A stretch of DNA of 64,000 bases, from positions 930,001 to 994,000 of the forward strand of contig JAUPSS010000004.1 of the NCBI GenBank assembly GCA_040285825.1. The letters run 5' to 3'. This document shows positions 62,278 to 64,000 of the stretch, piece after piece. Each line of letters begins with the position of its first letter. The first letter of the stretch is position 1. The notes beneath the pieces were generated by a model. It was not told where the DNA came from, did not search any database, and worked only from the letters and a program-made list of their open reading frames with translations. The translations under genes and the position numbers were made by a program. The DNA comes from Eukaryota sp. TZLM1-RC. Taxonomy: Eukaryota; Metamonada: BaSk clade.

Positions 62278-63085
62278 AAATCTTCTACTTCATGATCGTC
62301 TGGCAAGCTGCCTTTTGCAATCTTCTATCCTATCAGCAGCATCTTCATCACCAGCGTTCTTGGCCTTTTCGTACCATTTGATAGCTTGGCGACCGTTTTT
62401 AGGTACACCGTAACCGTCTTCATAACAAACACCTAAATTTAATATTCCGTACTTATTACCCAATTCAGCAGCTTTTTGGTAATAAAACACGGCTTGAGAA
62501 TAGTCTTGTTCAACACCAAGGCCTTGGTTATAACAGTAACCTAAACTACACATGGTATTAGCATTACCAGCATCAGCACCTTTTTTGAACCAATAAAAAG
62601 CTTGTTGATGGTCTTGATCAACACCTTGACCATCTCTATAACAAACACCTAAATTAAACATAGCAACGCTGATACCAGCTTCAGCTGCCTTGCTATACCA
62701 ATAAAAGGCTTGTTGGTAATCCTTTTCTACCCCATGACCATTTTCATAACAACAACCTAAACTATTCATAGCACCAGCATGACCAGCATCAGCAGCTTTT
62801 TTGAACCAATAAAAAGCTGTTGATGGTCTTGATCAACACCTTTGCCATCTATATAACAATTACCTAAATTAAACATAGCAACACTATAACCAGCTTCAGC
62901 TGCCTTGCTATACCAATAAAAACCTTGTTGGTAATCCTTTTCTGCGCCAAGATCATGGTTATAACAATACCCTAAACTATTCATAGCACCAGCATGACCA
63001 ACATCAGCAGCTTTTTTGAACCAATAAAAAGCTTGTTGATGGTCTTGATCAACACCTTCGCCATCTCTATAACAAACACCTCTTT
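62278..63085 (-). pseudogene. Sel1-repeat gene, broken by a frameshift and a LINE insertion
   Basis: Frames 62290-62769 (SLGCCYENGHGVEKDYQQAF to CKRQLARRS) and 62766-62984 (SLGYCYNHDLGAEKDYQQGF) join with one missing base in the GACCATCAACAGC region near 62818. Seven Sel1 units are recognisable. The upstream part is replaced at 63085 by LINE family B sequence, giving a chimeric frame at 62981-63226. The 3' flank is shared with the Sel1 genes at 35727 and 58180. Confidence 0.8.
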
Positions 63086-63340
63086 AATACACGATATTCC
63101 TGCAGTTTGTGCCATATTAACAACAGTGTCTCTAACAGCATCATGTAATGAAGAACGGTAATTTATCAATTTAGAGCAATTCAGAGCATGGCGCAAAGTG
63201 ATTGAGGTGAACTCGAACAAATACATTTTTCTTTTGATAATAATTGATTAATGGGGATATTCAAATATAATCTCATTTTTGTTACAAACGCTTCATTAGT
63301 GGTGAACATTTTACATCCCAGTAATTGAGACAGAACTTGT
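63085..63340 (-). mobile_element. LINE family B fragment (B6) inside Sel1 sequence, internally deleted
   Basis: TLRHALNCSKLINYRSSLHD through ISCIKE joins Sel1 coding directly at 63085. At about 63303 sequence coding for TNEAFVT passes straight to the KVLSQLLGCKMF region, which is about 500 bp away in B4. Two rearrangements occur within 250 bp. Confidence 0.75.
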
Positions 63341-63419
63341 GCTTTGTTACAATTGGAAATTTTGGGTCTCTGTTGAAATAAAAAAAATAAAACAATTAAA
63401 AACAAAAATATTTAATGAA

Positions 63420-63770
63420 CTAAAAAATGACTGAAATATGACAACGTTCTAATCTTGCGCTAGCAACTGGATGAGCAGCATTTTTAGACTTTTGGTTAGA
63501 ATTTAATAGCTTTGTGAAGGTCTTTAGGTACACCTTTACCAAATTCATAACAGAAACCTGTGTTGAGCAATCCATGTGTCCCAATTCGGCTGCTTTTTGG
63601 AACCATAAAACCGCCTGAGAAAAGTCCTGGTGAACACAGCTACAATTGTCATGATAAATGTCTAAATGATACATACAACAGGGTAACCAGCATCAGCAGC
63701 TTCATGGTACCAAATAAAAGACTGAAGGTATTGTTTTTTCCTGTACCACCTTAAACCTTTTGCATCATTT
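63420..63770 (-). pseudogene. Sel1-repeat remnant
   Basis: DFSQAVLWFQKAAELGHMDC and VYLKTFTKLLN-type sequence are damaged Sel1 units similar to the last units at 35500-35690. Further upstream PSVFYLVP-like coding near 63690-63770 continues it. Frameshifts are present. Confidence 0.6.
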
Positions 63771-64000
63771 CTTTAGCGGTGCAGCCGCTACAAATCAGAT
63801 TTATTTGTTGCTCCTGCCCATTCACGAATCGGGTTAATACATCGATTCTAGAACAAAGATGAGATAATTGTTGAGTTTATTCTTGATTTCGTAATTTAAA
63901 TTCTTCGTTTGTCTGTTTTATACCAATGTTAACTTCGCAAAAAGTTTGCTATTTTTGATTCAAGGTTTAATTGTTTGGGTTTTTAAGCGCAAATGTGACA
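63770..64000. other. No gene recognised
   Basis: The right end of the window shows no supported feature. Confidence 0.4.

Overview
The window is eukaryotic. It is AT-rich, carries GT..AG introns (GTATGT and GTAAGT donors), AATAAA-type 3' ends, a signal-peptide-peptidase-like membrane protease, a DEAH helicase, a TKL-like protein kinase fused to Sel1 repeats, an RCC1-repeat gene, and many retrotransposons. I read it as a gene-poor, repeat-rich stretch from a unicellular eukaryote. I cannot name the lineage. The standard genetic code fits: homologous transposon copies end at equivalent positions in TAA or TAG.

Layout. 1-2625 (-) is a DEAH-box helicase gene with one recognisable 205-bp intron and several frame breaks. 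2868-3300 is a Ty3/gypsy 3' remnant. 3339-8332 is a ~3-kb duplicated segment (second copy 30442-33421) into which a 5'-truncated LINE (6275-8259) inserted with a 14-bp target duplication. 8333-12100 holds LINE remnants. 12590-17000 holds dispersed repeats, a MULE transposase fragment and a gag relic. 17000-19750 is mostly unassigned, with one possible spliced gene. 19754-22581 holds LINE pieces. 22705-24888 is the intact kinase/coiled-coil/Sel1 gene. 25290-28560 is debris. 29008-30437 is an RCC1-repeat pseudogene ending in an inverted repeat. 34135-36290 holds LINE and Sel1 relics. 37293-38303 (-) is the intact SPP-like gene. 39690-42480 is a pile of DNA-transposon relics, including a Fanzor-like (TnpB-related) protein beside a Tc1/IS630-type DDE fragment. 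42614-47352 is a nearly complete Ty3/gypsy gag-pol, followed by an internally deleted relative (48014-49932) and another gag relic (to 52170). 53873-57354 is a full-length LINE with a 14-bp target duplication. 58180-63770 contains Sel1 pseudogenes and nested LINEs.

How the parts relate. Two LINE families dominate. Family A (about 3.5 kb when full) has a zinc-knuckle-like N-terminus, a reverse transcriptase with YMDD, and a C-terminal Cys/His cluster followed by a domain that resembles a restriction-like endonuclease. Family B is known here only as 3' parts of a related protein. Both show 5' truncation, A-rich 3' ends and target duplications, as expected for target-primed insertion. At least four gag genes of one Ty3-like family are present, only one with pol. 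Host-type genes that look functional are few: the SPP-like protease and the kinase-Sel1 protein. The helicase is probably a recent pseudogene or a real gene carrying sequence errors.
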